The notes: generated from the sequence alone by a model not told the origin. Positions 52,178 through 62,220 are shown, numbered from the stretch's first letter. The stretch: 64,000 bases of DNA from Virgibacillus indicus (GCF_002266285.1 NZ_NPMS01000003.1:292744-356743), one strand, 5' to 3'. Program-made: numbers and translations.

Positions 52178-53047
52178 ATGGATCAGAAATTTAAAAGGAT
52201 TGCAGTAGAGAATAGTGATGCGATTGTACAAATGTGGGTTGAGGAAATTAACTCCTTGAAGGACGGTAATTATACAGCTACTATATCTGATGAATTATTT
52301 GAAAGTACGAACAGAGAGTTTGTTAATGTTATTTTCACAAGTATAACAAATCAGGGATCATCAAAAGCGGTGGAAGATTTTTCGGAAAAAATTATTAATC
52401 TCGGATGGCCATTAAGCTATATCACAGATGGTTTACAGGTTTTTAGAAGAGTAACCGTAGATTACATACTCAGTCAGTCTTCCAAGGTGGATTCCGAATT
52501 CTTTTCAAATGTACTGGAAAGTGTTGACGCATGGGTGGAGCCGCTTATTCGTCAATTGGTAAATGAGTACTCAGGAAGCTGGGAACATATTGTTTCACTT
52601 CAACGCGTCGCACTTCAGGAATTATCTGCACCACTCATTCCGGTGATGGACAAGATTACCATTATGCCATTAATCGGTACGATCGATACAGAGCGTGCAA
52701 AACTGATAATGGAAAACCTGCTCGAAGGAGTAATCAAGCATAATTCGGAAGTAGTTTTAATGGATATCACCGGTGTACCTGTTGTGGATACAATGGTCGC
52801 TCACCATATTATTCAGGCGGCAGAAGCTGTAAGATTAATAGGTTCTACATGTATTCTTGTAGGAATTCGGCCGGAAATTGCGCAAACAATCGTGAATCTT
52901 GGCATAGATCTCGGGAAATTTCCAACAAAGAGCACGTTAAAGAAAGGATTTACAAGTGCCTTGGAGATTACAAACCGAAAAGTTGTTGATCTGGAGAAAA
53001 AAGCAGAGAATATTGAAAAAATGATTGATTCATTGCAAGGGGAGTGA
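52178..53047 (+). CDS. rsbR: RsbR stressosome co-antagonist
   Basis: 289 residues: N-terminal non-heme globin-like sensor domain (~1-155) and C-terminal STAS domain (~165-280) with phosphorylatable threonines in TIDTERAK and [10 protein letters not shown], matching the two sites of RsbRA. Builds the stressosome with RsbS and titrates RsbT. ATG 52178 follows CGGAGGT; the frame extends upstream into non-coding DNA. Only one RsbR paralogue is in the window. Confidence 0.94.
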   Translation: MDQKFKRIAVENSDAIVQMWVEEINSLKDGNYTATISDELFESTNREFVNVIFTSITNQGSSKAVEDFSEKIINLGWPLSYITDGLQVFRRVTVDYILSQSSKVDSEFFSNVLESVDAWVEPLIRQLVNEYSGSWEHIVSLQRVALQELSAPLIPVMDKITIMPLIGTIDTERAKLIMENLLEGVIKHNSEVVLMDITGVPVVDTMVAHHIIQAAEAVRLIGSTCILVGIRPEIAQTIVNLGIDLGKFPTKSTLKKGFTSALEITNRKVVDLEKKAENIEKMIDSLQGE

Positions 53048-53052
53048 GGACA

Positions 53053-53409
53053 ATGCGGATACCTATATTAAAACTGCACAATTATTTGCTGATATCCATT
53101 CAAACAGAAATTGATGATAATACTGCTATTCAATTTCAGGAAGATTTATTAGATAAAATTCATAAAAGTGGTTCTTCAGGGGTAGTAATCGATTTAACCT
53201 CTGTTGAAATTATCGATTCATTTATTGCGAAGGTACTGGGTGACGTTGTTACGATGTCAGATCTAATGGGGGCGAAAGTAGTTTTAACCGGCATCCAACC
53301 AGCAGTTGCAATGACATTAATTGATTTAGGAATTCATTTAAAAAATGTCCCGACTGCCTTAGATTTGGAACAAGGTCTGATTAAACTTCATCAGGAATTG
53401 GGGGTATAA
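53053..53409 (+). CDS. rsbS: RsbS stressosome antagonist
   Basis: 118-residue single STAS domain with the phospho-serine site in [13 protein letters not shown] (Ser about 56). Core scaffold protein that holds RsbT until phosphorylated. ATG 53053 is used, with GGGGAGTGAGG as RBS; the GTG at 53044 is inside that site. Confidence 0.95.
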   Translation: MRIPILKLHNYLLISIQTEIDDNTAIQFQEDLLDKIHKSGSSGVVIDLTSVEIIDSFIAKVLGDVVTMSDLMGAKVVLTGIQPAVAMTLIDLGIHLKNVPTALDLEQGLIKLHQELGV

Positions 53410-53412
53410 GCT

Positions 53413-53814
53413 ATGAAACCCCAATCCTGTGTAAACATTAATAAAGAGTGGGATATCGTTGGTGCAAGACAATTAGGCCGTGATATAGCAAAAAAGATGG
53501 GCTTCGGGACCGTTGACCAGGCTCGCATAGCTACTGCGATATCGGAATTAGCTCGAAATATATACTTATATGCTGAGGAAGGACAGATTTGCTTTGAAGT
53601 AATTGACAACTTACCACAACGGGGCATGCGCATGATTGCGGTAGACACAGGACCGGGAATTAAAGATATCGGTCAAGTGATGCAGGATGGTTTTTCAACG
53701 TCGGGTGGACTTGGTGCAGGGCTGCCTGGTGTGAAACGGCTGATGGACGAGTTTGATCTGCAATCAGAGGCTAGTAAAGGTACAAGAATTAATGCTGTTA
53801 AATGGCTTCGATAA
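53413..53814 (+). CDS. rsbT: RsbT switch kinase
   Basis: 133-residue GHKL-type serine kinase: N box ATAISELARNIYLYAEEG, G1 VDTGPGIKDI, G2 GLGAGLPGVKRL. Under stress it phosphorylates RsbR/RsbS, leaves the stressosome and activates RsbU. Starts 3 bases after rsbS. Confidence 0.96.
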   Translation: MKPQSCVNINKEWDIVGARQLGRDIAKKMGFGTVDQARIATAISELARNIYLYAEEGQICFEVIDNLPQRGMRMIAVDTGPGIKDIGQVMQDGFSTSGGLGAGLPGVKRLMDEFDLQSEASKGTRINAVKWLR

Positions 53815-53846
53815 AACCAGCGGAAATATAGATATTACTAGAGAAT

Positions 53847-53876
53847 GGTGTGTGTGAAAAATCAGCAACACACACC
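53847..53876 (+). promoter_or_regulatory. Hairpin between rsbT and rsbU
   Basis: GGTGTGTG (53847-53854) / CACACACC (53869-53876) in the 91-base gap inside the operon. No T tract, so more likely an RNA-stability or processing element than a terminator. Confidence 0.5.
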
Positions 53877-53905
53877 TAAAAGGATTAATGATGGGAGAAC
53901 GGTAG

Positions 53906-54919
53906 ATGGATGAAGTTATGAATTTAAGCGCAGCCACCTATAAAGACTTATTGGAACATTATATTAAAACACAGGATGAGAAGTCTTTATATGAAGTTGA
54001 AAAGGTGAGCAAAAATTTTATAAAAAATAGTAAAACTCCTGAGGAAATTGTTAATCTGCACATCCAGGCATTGTCTGAATTATATCCAAATCTTAAGGAA
54101 GATTTCCAGCATTCCATGAATTTTTTACTGGAAGCAATGATTGCATACGGACTTGCTCACCAGGAGTACCAGCAGCTGCGTGAAAAGCAATATGAACTAA
54201 AAACAGAAATAGCTGTTGCAGCAAGCATGCAGGAAACACTTTTGGGAACAACGAAGCCTGATATTGAAGGTCTGGATATTGGGGTAGTGAGTGTACCTGC
54301 ACATCAGATGAATGGGGATTATCATCATTTTGTAAAAGGAAAAGATAACTCATTAGGCATTGCCATTGCAGATGTCATTGGAAAAGGAATTCCTGCTGCA
54401 TTAAGTATGTCAATGATCAAATATTCGATGGATAGCTACCCGGAGGAGTCAATGAGTCCCAGGGCGATATTAAAAAATCTGAATCGGGTAGTGGAAAGAA
54501 ACGTCGATCCCAGTATGTTCATAACAATGTTTTATGCTCAATATATTCCCTCAGAAAGTCTGCTTCACTATTCATCAGCTGGACATGAGCCAGGCTTTTA
54601 CTACAATGCTGAAAAAAATACATTCACAGAAATAGAATCAAAAGGTCTTGTATTAGGCGTATCACCAGATACAGACTATCAACAATATAAATTAAAAATC
54701 AACAAGGACGATATGGTTATTTTATTGACGGATGGTGTAACGGAGTGCCGGGATGGGGAGCGTTTTATTGAAAGTGAAGAAGTACTTGATGTAATTAAAC
54801 AATATGCACATCTGCCGGCACAGGAAATGGTTGACCAGGTGTATAAACATTTTGAGCGTCTGCAGGATTTTCAGCTGCGTGATGACTTTACATTGCTTAT
54901 TTTGAGAAAAATAGTTTAG
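53906..54919 (+). CDS. rsbU: RsbU PP2C phosphatase
   Basis: 337 residues: N-terminal RsbT-binding helical domain (~1-115), coiled linker, C-terminal PPM/SpoIIE-type phosphatase (~120-337) with metal motifs DYHHFVKGKDNSLGIAIADV and LLTDGVTECRDG plus C-terminal RDDFTLLI. Dephosphorylates RsbV-P when bound by RsbT. A sigma-B promoter overlaps its stop codon. Confidence 0.95.
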   Translation: MDEVMNLSAATYKDLLEHYIKTQDEKSLYEVEKVSKNFIKNSKTPEEIVNLHIQALSELYPNLKEDFQHSMNFLLEAMIAYGLAHQEYQQLREKQYELKTEIAVAASMQETLLGTTKPDIEGLDIGVVSVPAHQMNGDYHHFVKGKDNSLGIAIADVIGKGIPAALSMSMIKYSMDSYPEESMSPRAILKNLNRVVERNVDPSMFITMFYAQYIPSESLLHYSSAGHEPGFYYNAEKNTFTEIESKGLVLGVSPDTDYQQYKLKINKDDMVILLTDGVTECRDGERFIESEEVLDVIKQYAHLPAQEMVDQVYKHFERLQDFQLRDDFTLLILRKIV

Positions 54920-54939
54920 GGAAAATTAAAACCGGGTAT
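54914..54939 (+). promoter_or_regulatory. Sigma-B promoter of rsbVW-sigB-rsbX
   Basis: GTTTAG (54914-54919), 14-base spacer, GGGTAT (54934-54939), matching the sigma-B consensus GTTTAA-N12-14-GGGTAT, about 95 bases before rsbV. This is the same place as in B. subtilis and implies autoregulation. Confidence 0.88.
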
Positions 54940-55033
54940 AAAGAATTAGGATGAATGATGTTAATTTGTTTAAATTAACTGATGTCCTATTTAGAAATAG
55001 ATTCAATAATATTGTCTGTCTAGGAGGAAAAAA

Positions 55034-55366
55034 ATGAACTTAGTAATTGATATCTCTGAGGAAACAGAAAAGACGACAGTCAATCTTTCCGGGGAGATTG
55101 ATGCATATACAGCACCTAAATTAAAAGAAGCACTTTTACCACTGACCAAACAAAATGGTCTCATCGTGGAGATTAATCTGGAAGACGTTAATTATATGGA
55201 CAGTACCGGATTAGGTATTTTTATCAGTGCATTAAAATCTGCCAAAGAAAATAATAGCCAAATGAAACTGGTCAATTTGCAAGACCGTGTGTTTCGATTG
55301 TTTAAAATTACCGGTTTGGATGCAATTATGGATATTAACGCTGCGATTCGAGGTGGAAGTGAATAA
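55034..55366 (+). CDS. rsbV: RsbV anti-anti-sigma factor
   Basis: 110-residue STAS protein with phosphorylation site VNYMDSTGLGIFISALK. Unphosphorylated RsbV captures RsbW and frees sigma-B. RBS AGGAGG. Overlaps rsbW by one base. Confidence 0.96.
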   Translation: MNLVIDISEETEKTTVNLSGEIDAYTAPKLKEALLPLTKQNGLIVEINLEDVNYMDSTGLGIFISALKSAKENNSQMKLVNLQDRVFRLFKITGLDAIMDINAAIRGGSE

Positions 55367-55842
55367 TGGAGAAGTTTGATTTTATTGAAATGAAGGTTCC
55401 TGCAAAAGCTGAATACATTGGGGTAGTACGTCTCAGTATATCCGGAATAGCAAACCGAATGGGATTTTCCTATGAAGATATTGAAGATTTAAAGGTTGCC
55501 ATTTCAGAGGCAATTACGAATGCTGTAACCCATGCATACCATGAAACAGATGAAGGTGAGGTGACCATTGGATTCGGTGTATATGGAAACCGGCTGGAAG
55601 TAATGGTTGCAGACCATGGTGGAAGCTTTAATCTAAAAGAAATAAAAGACGGTATTGGCCCTTATAAAAATAATGAATCTGTTGAGGATCTAAGAGAAGG
55701 TGGATTTGGACTTTTCTTAATCAATGCATTAATGGATAAGGTGCAAATTAATAATAATTTCGGTGTAATTGTTCTAATGACAAAGTATTTAAATGAAACT
55801 GAGGTGGGCTTTGATGACGACCAAATCTCAACCACACAATAG
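55366..55842 (+). CDS. rsbW: RsbW anti-sigma factor / kinase
   Basis: 158-residue GHKL kinase: ISEAITNAVTHAYHE (N box), MVADHGGSFN (G1), EGGFGLFLINALMD (G2). Binds and inhibits sigma-B and phosphorylates RsbV. It overlaps sigB by 29 bases, typical for this operon. Confidence 0.96.
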   Translation: MEKFDFIEMKVPAKAEYIGVVRLSISGIANRMGFSYEDIEDLKVAISEAITNAVTHAYHETDEGEVTIGFGVYGNRLEVMVADHGGSFNLKEIKDGIGPYKNNESVEDLREGGFGLFLINALMDKVQINNNFGVIVLMTKYLNETEVGFDDDQISTTQ

Positions 55843-56605
55843 CGGGAGAGATGAGGTTTACCAATGGATTGAATTTCTACAGAAAGAGCCGACTGATGAA
55901 GTAGTTCAGGAGAAAATTGTACTTACTTACAAGGACCTGGTGGAATCAATTGCAAGGAAATATTCTAGGAACAGTGTGATTCACGAGGATTTAGTGCAAG
56001 TAGGGATGATTGGCTTATTAGCTGCAGTTAGAAGGTATGATGCATCATTTGGTAAATCTTTTGAGTCTTTCGCCATCCCGACCATTATTGGTGAAATTAA
56101 ACGTTTTATTCGTGATAAGACCTGGAGCGTCCATGTACCAAGAAGGATTAAAGAACTTGGTCCCAAGATTAAAAAAGCTGCTGATGAATTAACAACCATG
56201 AATCAAAAATCGCCTACAGTACAGGAAATTGCCGAGTATCTGGAAGTTTCCGAGGAGGATATTCTGGAAACGATGGAGATGGGGAAAAGCTACAAGGCAC
56301 TTTCAGTGGACCGTAAAATTGAAGCAGATTCCGATGGAAGTACAGTAGCTATTTTAGATCTGGTAGGAAAAGATGATGGAGGATACAATAATATTGATCA
56401 GCAGATGCTGCTTGAAAAAATTCTCCCTGTCCTATCCGAAAGGGAGCAGCAAATACTGCAATGTACCTATTTTGATAATATGAGTCAAAAGGAAACTGGA
56501 GAACTTCTGGGGATTTCGCAAATGCATGTATCAAGACTGCAGCGCAGGTCACTTCGTAAACTCCGGGAGGCACTGCAGTCAGACAGTACGGAGGTTTTTG
56601 ATTGA
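55814..56605 (+). CDS. sigB: General stress sigma factor sigma-B
   Basis: 263 residues with sigma70 regions: 2 (HEDLVQVGMIGLLAAVRRYD, FESFAIPTIIGEIKRFIRD), 3 (VHVPRRIKELGPKIKKA) and 4 (LSEREQQILQCTYFDNMSQ, then RLQRRSLRKL). Directs the general stress regulon. ATG 55814 follows AGGTGGG; the longer frame from 55793 is within rsbW. Confidence 0.97.
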   Translation: MTTKSQPHNSGRDEVYQWIEFLQKEPTDEVVQEKIVLTYKDLVESIARKYSRNSVIHEDLVQVGMIGLLAAVRRYDASFGKSFESFAIPTIIGEIKRFIRDKTWSVHVPRRIKELGPKIKKAADELTTMNQKSPTVQEIAEYLEVSEEDILETMEMGKSYKALSVDRKIEADSDGSTVAILDLVGKDDGGYNNIDQQMLLEKILPVLSEREQQILQCTYFDNMSQKETGELLGISQMHVSRLQRRSLRKLREALQSDSTEVFD

Positions 56606-57198
56606 CCTCTGGTAGAAAAGTAGATGTATCTGTTTTCCAAAAAGCCAAGAAAGGTAACTATTATTGCGGAGACAGTTACTTTTACAACGAAACTCAAGAT
56701 GAATTTATTTGTGCTATTGCTGACGGACTTGGCAGTGGCGAATTTGCGAAGGAATCCTCCCAGATCGTGATTGATATTATTAGAAGCAATATTTATGCCA
56801 CAGTGGAACAACTTGTGAAAAAATGTAATGAAAAATTATTTGGCAAACGCGGAGTTGTTCTCGGTATTTTAAAGCTGAATTTTAAAAAGCAAATGTATTC
56901 TTTTTCTTCCATTGGAAATATCGGGGTTATGACTGTAACTAAAAATCAGAAAAAAAAACGTAACATCCCAAATGCCGGGTATCTTGCAGGTTATCACAGG
57001 CCATTTAAAGTGGTTGAAGAGAAGCTGGAACCGGCTACAAACTTTATCATGTTTTCTGATGGTGTATCAGATAAAGAGTTATCTCAAAATTATTTAATGA
57101 GAAAAAATGTTCAAGATGCAACAAAAGCATTTGAAATGACTAGTGCTCAAATTCGGGAAGATGATACGACACTAATTGTGATGAGATATAAAGGATAA
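56602..57198 (+). CDS. rsbX: RsbX feedback PP2C phosphatase
   Basis: 198-residue PPM phosphatase (CGDSYFYNE, IADGLGSGEFAKESS, MFSDGVSDK, REDDTTLIVMRY) that dephosphorylates RsbR/RsbS to reset the stressosome. TTG start overlapping the sigB stop by 4 bases. Last gene of the operon, followed by a strong terminator. Confidence 0.94.
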   Translation: MTSGRKVDVSVFQKAKKGNYYCGDSYFYNETQDEFICAIADGLGSGEFAKESSQIVIDIIRSNIYATVEQLVKKCNEKLFGKRGVVLGILKLNFKKQMYSFSSIGNIGVMTVTKNQKKKRNIPNAGYLAGYHRPFKVVEEKLEPATNFIMFSDGVSDKELSQNYLMRKNVQDATKAFEMTSAQIREDDTTLIVMRYKG

Positions 57199-57225
57199 AA
57201 GCTGGCACTTAAGTGTCAGCTTTTT
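57198..57225 (+). terminator. Terminator of the sigB operon
   Basis: AGCTGGCACTT / AAGTGTCAGCT hairpin (57200-57221) followed by TTTT. Confidence 0.92.
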
Positions 57226-57297
57226 CAGTTCACATCATCATTAGGAAACGGACATCTTTTCTGATAAAATAAAAAGGTGTGTAAAGGAGGAAATACC

Positions 57298-59472
57298 ATG
57301 GCAGTTGAAATAAATGAAGATCTCAGCCATTGGGTTTCTAAAGAAGCTCAGGTAAATAAAACGACAGTTGAAAAGGTAATTGCATTATTGGACGAAGGCA
57401 ACACTGTTCCTTTTATAGCCCGTTACCGGAAAGAAGTAACAGGTGGACTGGATGAGGTTCAAATTAAAACAATCCAGGATAAATGGAATTATGCACTTAA
57501 TCTATCTGAAAGAAAACAGGAAGTGCTCCGGATTATTGACGAACAAGGAAAATTAACGGAAGAACTTTCAAATGAAATCCGACAGGCAGCACAATTACAG
57601 CGGGTAGAAGATCTGTACCGTCCGTATAAACAAAAACGTCGGACAAAAGCCACGATAGCAAAGGAAAAAGGACTCGAACCTTTAGCTGAACTGGTTTGGG
57701 AACAGGAAACAGAAACAATCCGTTCTGAGGCTGAAAAATATTTTTCAGAGGAAAATGAACTACATAAAATAGATGATGTTTTAGCAGGAGTAAATGATAT
57801 CATGGCGGAATGGATTTCTGATGAGCCCGAGTTCCGGGAATATATTCGCCAGGAAACCTTCAAGCGCGGAACGATTCAATCAGAATTGAAAAATGCTGAA
57901 CTGGATGAAAAGGGTATTTTTGAAATGTACTACGAGTTCAGTGAGGCGGTACGGTCAGTAGTCTCACACCGTACGCTTGCGTTAAACCGCGGTGAAAAAG
58001 AAGATGTACTAAAAGTTTCGATTGAATCACCAGTCGAAAGGATTACAGAATTTCTGCGAAAAAAAATCATTAAACCAGCAGCAAATAAAGAAACAAGAGA
58101 AATCATACAGCTTGCGATAGATGACAGCTATAAACGGTTAATAGAGCCATCGATAGAGCGTGAGGTAAGGGGTAGTTTAACTGAAACAGCAGAAGAGCAT
58201 GCGATTGATATATTTTCAACAAATCTTAAGAACCTATTGCTGCAGCCCCCATTGAAGGGGAAGACAATCCTCGGGGTGGATCCTGCTTTTCGTACTGGCT
58301 GCAAGCTCGCAGTGGTGGATGAAACCGGCAAGGTCCATCATGTTGGTGTAATGTACCCTACTGCACCTAAACATGATACGGTTGGGGCAGAAAAAATTGT
58401 GCTTCAATTTATCAAAAAATATAATGTTGAACTGATAGCTATCGGAAATGGAACTGCTTCACGCGAAACGGAGCAATTTATCTCAGATGTCATTGTCAAA
58501 AAGTCATTGGATATTCCATATATTATTGTAAATGAAGCTGGGGCCAGTGTATATTCTGCATCGAAGCTGGCCCGTGAGGAATTTCCTGATTTACAAGTAG
58601 AGGAAAGAAGTGCAGCCTCTATTGCCAGACGGGTTCAGGATCCACTTGCAGAGCTTGTTAAAATTGATCCGAAATCCATTGGAGTTGGTCAATATCAGCA
58701 CGATGTCAGCCAAAAAGCGCTGAATGAATCACTATCTTTTGTAGTTGAAACTGCAGTTAACCAGGTAGGAGTCAATGTGAATACTGCATCATCTTCTCTG
58801 CTACAGCATGTTTCAGGATTAAGCAAAACAGTTGCAACTAATATTGTGAAAAAACGGGATGAAGAAGGCAAATTCACTGACCGCAAACAGTTGAAGAAAA
58901 TCCCAAGACTTGGAGCAAAGACCTATGAACAGGGGATTGGATTTCTACGTATCATTGATGGTAAAAATCCGCTGGATCGTACTCCAATACACCCGGAGAG
59001 TTATTCGCAAACCGAAAACCTTTTGCAGCTCCTTGACTGTGAGGTGTCTGATATAGGAACGGAAAAACTTCGTGAGAAAATTAATACAGTAGAAAAGAAA
59101 GAACTCGCAGCTAAATTGGAAATTGGAGAACCGACATTAGTCGATATTATGAATGCATTAAGCCGTCCGGAAAGAGACCCGAGGGATGATTTTCCTCAGC
59201 CATTGCTAAAGCAAAATGTTTTATCGTTGGAAGATTTAGAGCCGGGTATGGAAATGCAGGGAACGGTAAGAAATGTTGTTGACTTCGGTGTTTTCGTGGA
59301 TGTTGGTGTTAAACAGGATGGACTTGTCCACATATCGAAAATGGCGAATAGATTTGTAAAGCATCCAATGGATATTGCTTCTGTAGGTGATGTGGTCACT
59401 GTTTGGGTGGATAAAATTGATGTAAATAAAGGAAGACTTGGACTTTCCATGGTTAAAGATTCAAATAAATAA
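57298..59472 (+). CDS. tex: Tex-family RNA-binding transcription accessory protein (YdcI)
   Basis: 724 residues: Tex N-terminal helical domain (VEKVIALLDEGNTVPFIARY, YRKEVTGGLDE), YqgF/RuvC-like domain (~320-450, ILGVDPAFRTGCKLAVVDE), helix-hairpin-helix units (~500-560), and a C-terminal S1 domain (~645-720, GMEMQGTVRNVVDFGVFVDV). ATG 57298 follows AAAGGAGG; the GTG at 57277 is upstream of that site. Same position after rsbX as ydcI in B. subtilis. Confidence 0.95.
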   Translation: MAVEINEDLSHWVSKEAQVNKTTVEKVIALLDEGNTVPFIARYRKEVTGGLDEVQIKTIQDKWNYALNLSERKQEVLRIIDEQGKLTEELSNEIRQAAQLQRVEDLYRPYKQKRRTKATIAKEKGLEPLAELVWEQETETIRSEAEKYFSEENELHKIDDVLAGVNDIMAEWISDEPEFREYIRQETFKRGTIQSELKNAELDEKGIFEMYYEFSEAVRSVVSHRTLALNRGEKEDVLKVSIESPVERITEFLRKKIIKPAANKETREIIQLAIDDSYKRLIEPSIEREVRGSLTETAEEHAIDIFSTNLKNLLLQPPLKGKTILGVDPAFRTGCKLAVVDETGKVHHVGVMYPTAPKHDTVGAEKIVLQFIKKYNVELIAIGNGTASRETEQFISDVIVKKSLDIPYIIVNEAGASVYSASKLAREEFPDLQVEERSAASIARRVQDPLAELVKIDPKSIGVGQYQHDVSQKALNESLSFVVETAVNQVGVNVNTASSSLLQHVSGLSKTVATNIVKKRDEEGKFTDRKQLKKIPRLGAKTYEQGIGFLRIIDGKNPLDRTPIHPESYSQTENLLQLLDCEVSDIGTEKLREKINTVEKKELAAKLEIGEPTLVDIMNALSRPERDPRDDFPQPLLKQNVLSLEDLEPGMEMQGTVRNVVDFGVFVDVGVKQDGLVHISKMANRFVKHPMDIASVGDVVTVWVDKIDVNKGRLGLSMVKDSNK

Positions 59473-59474
59473 TA

Positions 59475-59509
59475 AAAAGGACTGCTGGAAAACTGCCGGC
59501 AGTCCTTTT
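59475..59509. terminator. Bidirectional terminator
   Basis: AAAAGGACTGCTGG / CCGGCAGTCCTTTT (one G-T pair) between convergent tex and catalase genes. Confidence 0.93.
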
Positions 59510-59527
59510 AAAATGTGTATTTTAGAA

Positions 59528-61018
59528 TTACTCTTTGTCACTCGCTGCTTCAACTTCACTCATTGAAATACCAAGTGCTTTTGCTACACCTTCACCATAT
59601 GCTGGGTCAGCTTGGTAGCAGTTGTTGATGTGGCGAATCTGAATGAACTTTTCAACACCTCTCATGTTGCGAGCAGTGTTTTCGAACAATACCTGTTGCT
59701 GGTCTTCGTTCATTAGGTTAAATAACTTACCTGGTTGTTCAAAGTAGTTATCATCATCTTCTCTGAAGTTCCAGCGGTCAGCATCCCCATTGACAGCAAG
59801 AGCTGGCTCTTTATATTCTGGCTGATCCTGCCATTCACCATAGCTATTCGGACCATAGTGAAGTTTGCTGCCTTGGTTTCCGTCAACTCTCATTGCACCA
59901 TCGCGATGATAGCTGTTCACATTGTTTTTAGGTTGGTTAACTGGAATTTGATGATGGTTAACTCCTAAACGGTAGCGCTGTGCATCACCATAAGAGAATA
60001 GTCTTCCCTGTAGCATTTTATCTGGTGAGAAGCTGATTCCTGGTACAACGTTAGCAGGTGTAAAGGCCGCTTGCTCAACTTCAGCAAAATAGTTATCCGG
60101 GTTACGGTTAAGCTCAAATTCTCCAACTTCAATTAGTGGGAAGTCCTTTTTATACCATACTTTTGTAAGGTCAAAAGGGTTGTAAGGCATATTATTAGCT
60201 TCTTCCTCTGTCATTACCTGAATGTACATTTTCCATTTAGGGAAGTTGTCTTTTTCTATGTTTTCATAAAGGTCTCTTTGATGGGTTTCACGGTCAACCC
60301 CAACAAGTTCTTCTGCTTCTGCATCAGTCAGGTTTTCAATCCCCTGCTGAGAACGCATGTGGAATTTCACCCATACACGTTCGTTTTCTTCGTTAATCAT
60401 ACTGAATGTGTGACTTCCGAAACCGTGCATGTTACGGAAAGATTTAGGGATACCACGATCACTCATAACGACTGTTACTTGGTGTAAAGCCTCAGGTAAA
60501 GAAGACCAGAAGTCCCAGTTGTTGTTTGCACTTCTCATATTTGTACGTGGGTCACGTTTAACGGCATGGTTTAAGTCAGGGAATAACAGTGGATCTCTCA
60601 AGAAGAATACAGGAGTATTGTTTCCAACTAAATCCCAGTTCCCTTCCTCAGTATAAAATCTCAATGCAAATCCGCGGATATCACGTTCAGCATCTGCTGC
60701 GCCACGTTCACCGGCTACAGTTGAGAAACGGGCAAACATATCGGTTTTCTTGCCGACTTCAGAGAAGATTTTAGCTTTTGAGTATTTAGTGATGTCATTT
60801 GTTACTGTGAATGTACCGTGGGCTCCGGAACCTTTAGCATGCATACGACGCTCAGGAATTAATTCTCTGTCAAAATGCGCCATTTTTTCCAGGAACCAAA
60901 CGTCCTGTAAAAGCATCGGGCCTCTGGGACCTGCAGTAATAGAGTTTTGATAATCTGGCACAGGTGCACCAGCGGCGGTTGTTAATTTTTTGTTGTTCTG
61001 ATCTTTATTTTCACTCAC
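59528..61018 (-). CDS. katA: Heme catalase (KatA type)
   Basis: 496-residue clade 3-size monofunctional catalase that removes hydrogen peroxide. Active-site His in [12 protein letters not shown], catalytic Asn in [20 protein letters not shown]/heme region [19 protein letters not shown], and heme-ligand Tyr in [17 protein letters not shown] start after AGGAGGTG. It is inserted between tex and sprT, which are closely linked in B. subtilis. A PerR-like box overlaps its promoter. Confidence 0.96.
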   Translation of the reverse strand: MSENKDQNNKKLTTAAGAPVPDYQNSITAGPRGPMLLQDVWFLEKMAHFDRELIPERRMHAKGSGAHGTFTVTNDITKYSKAKIFSEVGKKTDMFARFSTVAGERGAADAERDIRGFALRFYTEEGNWDLVGNNTPVFFLRDPLLFPDLNHAVKRDPRTNMRSANNNWDFWSSLPEALHQVTVVMSDRGIPKSFRNMHGFGSHTFSMINEENERVWVKFHMRSQQGIENLTDAEAEELVGVDRETHQRDLYENIEKDNFPKWKMYIQVMTEEEANNMPYNPFDLTKVWYKKDFPLIEVGEFELNRNPDNYFAEVEQAAFTPANVVPGISFSPDKMLQGRLFSYGDAQRYRLGVNHHQIPVNQPKNNVNSYHRDGAMRVDGNQGSKLHYGPNSYGEWQDQPEYKEPALAVNGDADRWNFREDDDNYFEQPGKLFNLMNEDQQQVLFENTARNMRGVEKFIQIRHINNCYQADPAYGEGVAKALGISMSEVEAASDKE

Positions 61019-61044
61019 GAAATGAGCACCTCCTGAAATTTTAA

Positions 61045-61059
61045 ATACAATTATTATAA
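61045..61059 (-). promoter_or_regulatory. PerR-like operator upstream of katA
   Basis: On the minus strand TTATAATAATTGTAT matches 13 of 15 positions of the Per box TTATAATNATTATAA; it starts 27 bases before the katA start codon and overlaps a TATAAT -10. Peroxide induction through PerR is expected. Confidence 0.55.
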
Positions 61060-61448
61060 TATCATATTGATTATAAAAATACTACTTTGAGTACTAGATT
61101 CATAGCCTTGCGCCTAGTCTTTATTTGTATAAGGGTGGTATTTGTATTATCATTTTAAAATGAAACAAATATAATATACTGTGTTTGAGTTTTCTATTCA
61201 TTGAATCAACTTCAGGATATATTTTATCATTTAAAATAACTAAATGATAAAAAGATAAACCTATTCACGAGTTATGGAAGCAAACAGTCCCTTGTTTAAG
61301 ATATTTCCACTATGTATCTATTATAAATACCTGCAATTATAAAATACAATTATTTTAGATTCGAAGATGACCTTTATGAGTTTATATGAAGGATGAACTT
61401 TCAAATATGTTAAAATAAGACCAAATAAAGATAAGGAAGTATTTGCGA
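61060..61448. other. AT-rich gap between divergent katA and sprT
   Basis: No coding frame with RBS on either strand. A second ATACAATTATT-like phrase occurs near 61340, and an extended -10-like TGTTAAAAT lies near 61410 for sprT. Nothing else was identified. Confidence 0.5.
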
Positions 61449-61907
61449 ATGGATCTATATAAGGAAGAAACACTTTTTGAGTTAGTTAATAAGCTGTCGC
61501 TGGAATTTTTCCATAAACCGTTTAAACATAACGTTCAATTTAATAGCCGACTGAGAACAACAGGGGGCAGATACATTCCGGTCAAAAAGCTAATTGAATT
61601 AAATCCGAAGTATGCTGCAGAAATGGATGAAAATGAATTCATTGGAATTATCAAACATGAATTATGCCATTACCACCTGCATATAGAGGGTAGAGGTTAT
61701 AAGCATGGAGATGAGGATTTCAAAAGATTGCTAAAGGAAACAGGATCCCCCAGACACTGTAACCCCCTGCCATCACAGAAAAAAGAATTTAAGTATAAAT
61801 ATATCTGCAGGAAATGCAAGCAGGAATATAAAAGAAAACGCCGGGTGGATTTAAAGAAATATAGATGTGGAAAGTGCAGAGGTGAATTAGTAAAAGAAGA
61901 GATTTGA
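61449..61907 (+). CDS. sprT: SprT-like zinc metalloprotease-fold protein (YdcK)
   Basis: 152 residues with zinc motif IIKHELCHYHLH (HExxH, His70-His74), conserved KPFKHNVQFNSRLRTTGGRY, and a C-terminal zinc ribbon with two Cys pairs (YICRKCKQEY and YRCGKCRGEL). The same gene (ydcK) follows in B. subtilis. ATG 61449 is preferred; TTG 61443 is too near AAGGAAG. Last protein gene before the tRNA cluster. Confidence 0.93.
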   Translation: MDLYKEETLFELVNKLSLEFFHKPFKHNVQFNSRLRTTGGRYIPVKKLIELNPKYAAEMDENEFIGIIKHELCHYHLHIEGRGYKHGDEDFKRLLKETGSPRHCNPLPSQKKEFKYKYICRKCKQEYKRKRRVDLKKYRCGKCRGELVKEEI

Positions 61908-62012
61908 ATGAAGGGGTGATTTTTTTGTCCAATTCCATTGACGAAAGTTTTATTCCATGTTAAATTATATAAGCAAATTAGCTTGGTCGAGCAATTAGTT
62001 TTTAAAAAGTAA

Positions 62013-62041
62013 TTGACAATAATTTCGATTTACTGTATTAT
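62013..62041 (+). promoter_or_regulatory. Strong promoter of the tRNA cluster
   Basis: TTGACA (62013-62018), 17-base spacer, TATTAT (62036-62041), about 100 bases upstream of the first tRNA. Confidence 0.85.
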
Positions 62042-62141
62042 ATTTCTCGTTGCTGTTATTTAATCCAGTTGAAATTAACTGTTTTGGGACAAGCACAACT
62101 TACTTAGAATATAGTACCTTGAATAACATATATCAGATTAT

Positions 62142-62216
62142 TCCACAGTAGCTCAGTGGTAGAGCTATCGGCTGTTAACCGATCGGTCGTAGGTTCGAAT
62201 CCTACCTGTGGAGCCA
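62142..62216 (+). tRNA. tRNA-Asn (GTT)
   Basis: Complete cloverleaf, anticodon loop CTGTTAA, TCCACAG/CTGTGGA acceptor and encoded CCA. Confidence 0.97.
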
Positions 62217-62220
62217 AAAT

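Noticed and set aside
57277..57297. N-terminal extension of Tex from GTG 57277
   Set aside because: AAAGGAGG lies between this codon and ATG 57298, which matches the family start.
61925..61963. Tiny frame of 12 codons (TTG start after AAGGGGTGAT) downstream of sprT
   Set aside because: Good ribosome-site-like sequence but a TTG start, very short, and no leader-peptide target nearby; could be chance.
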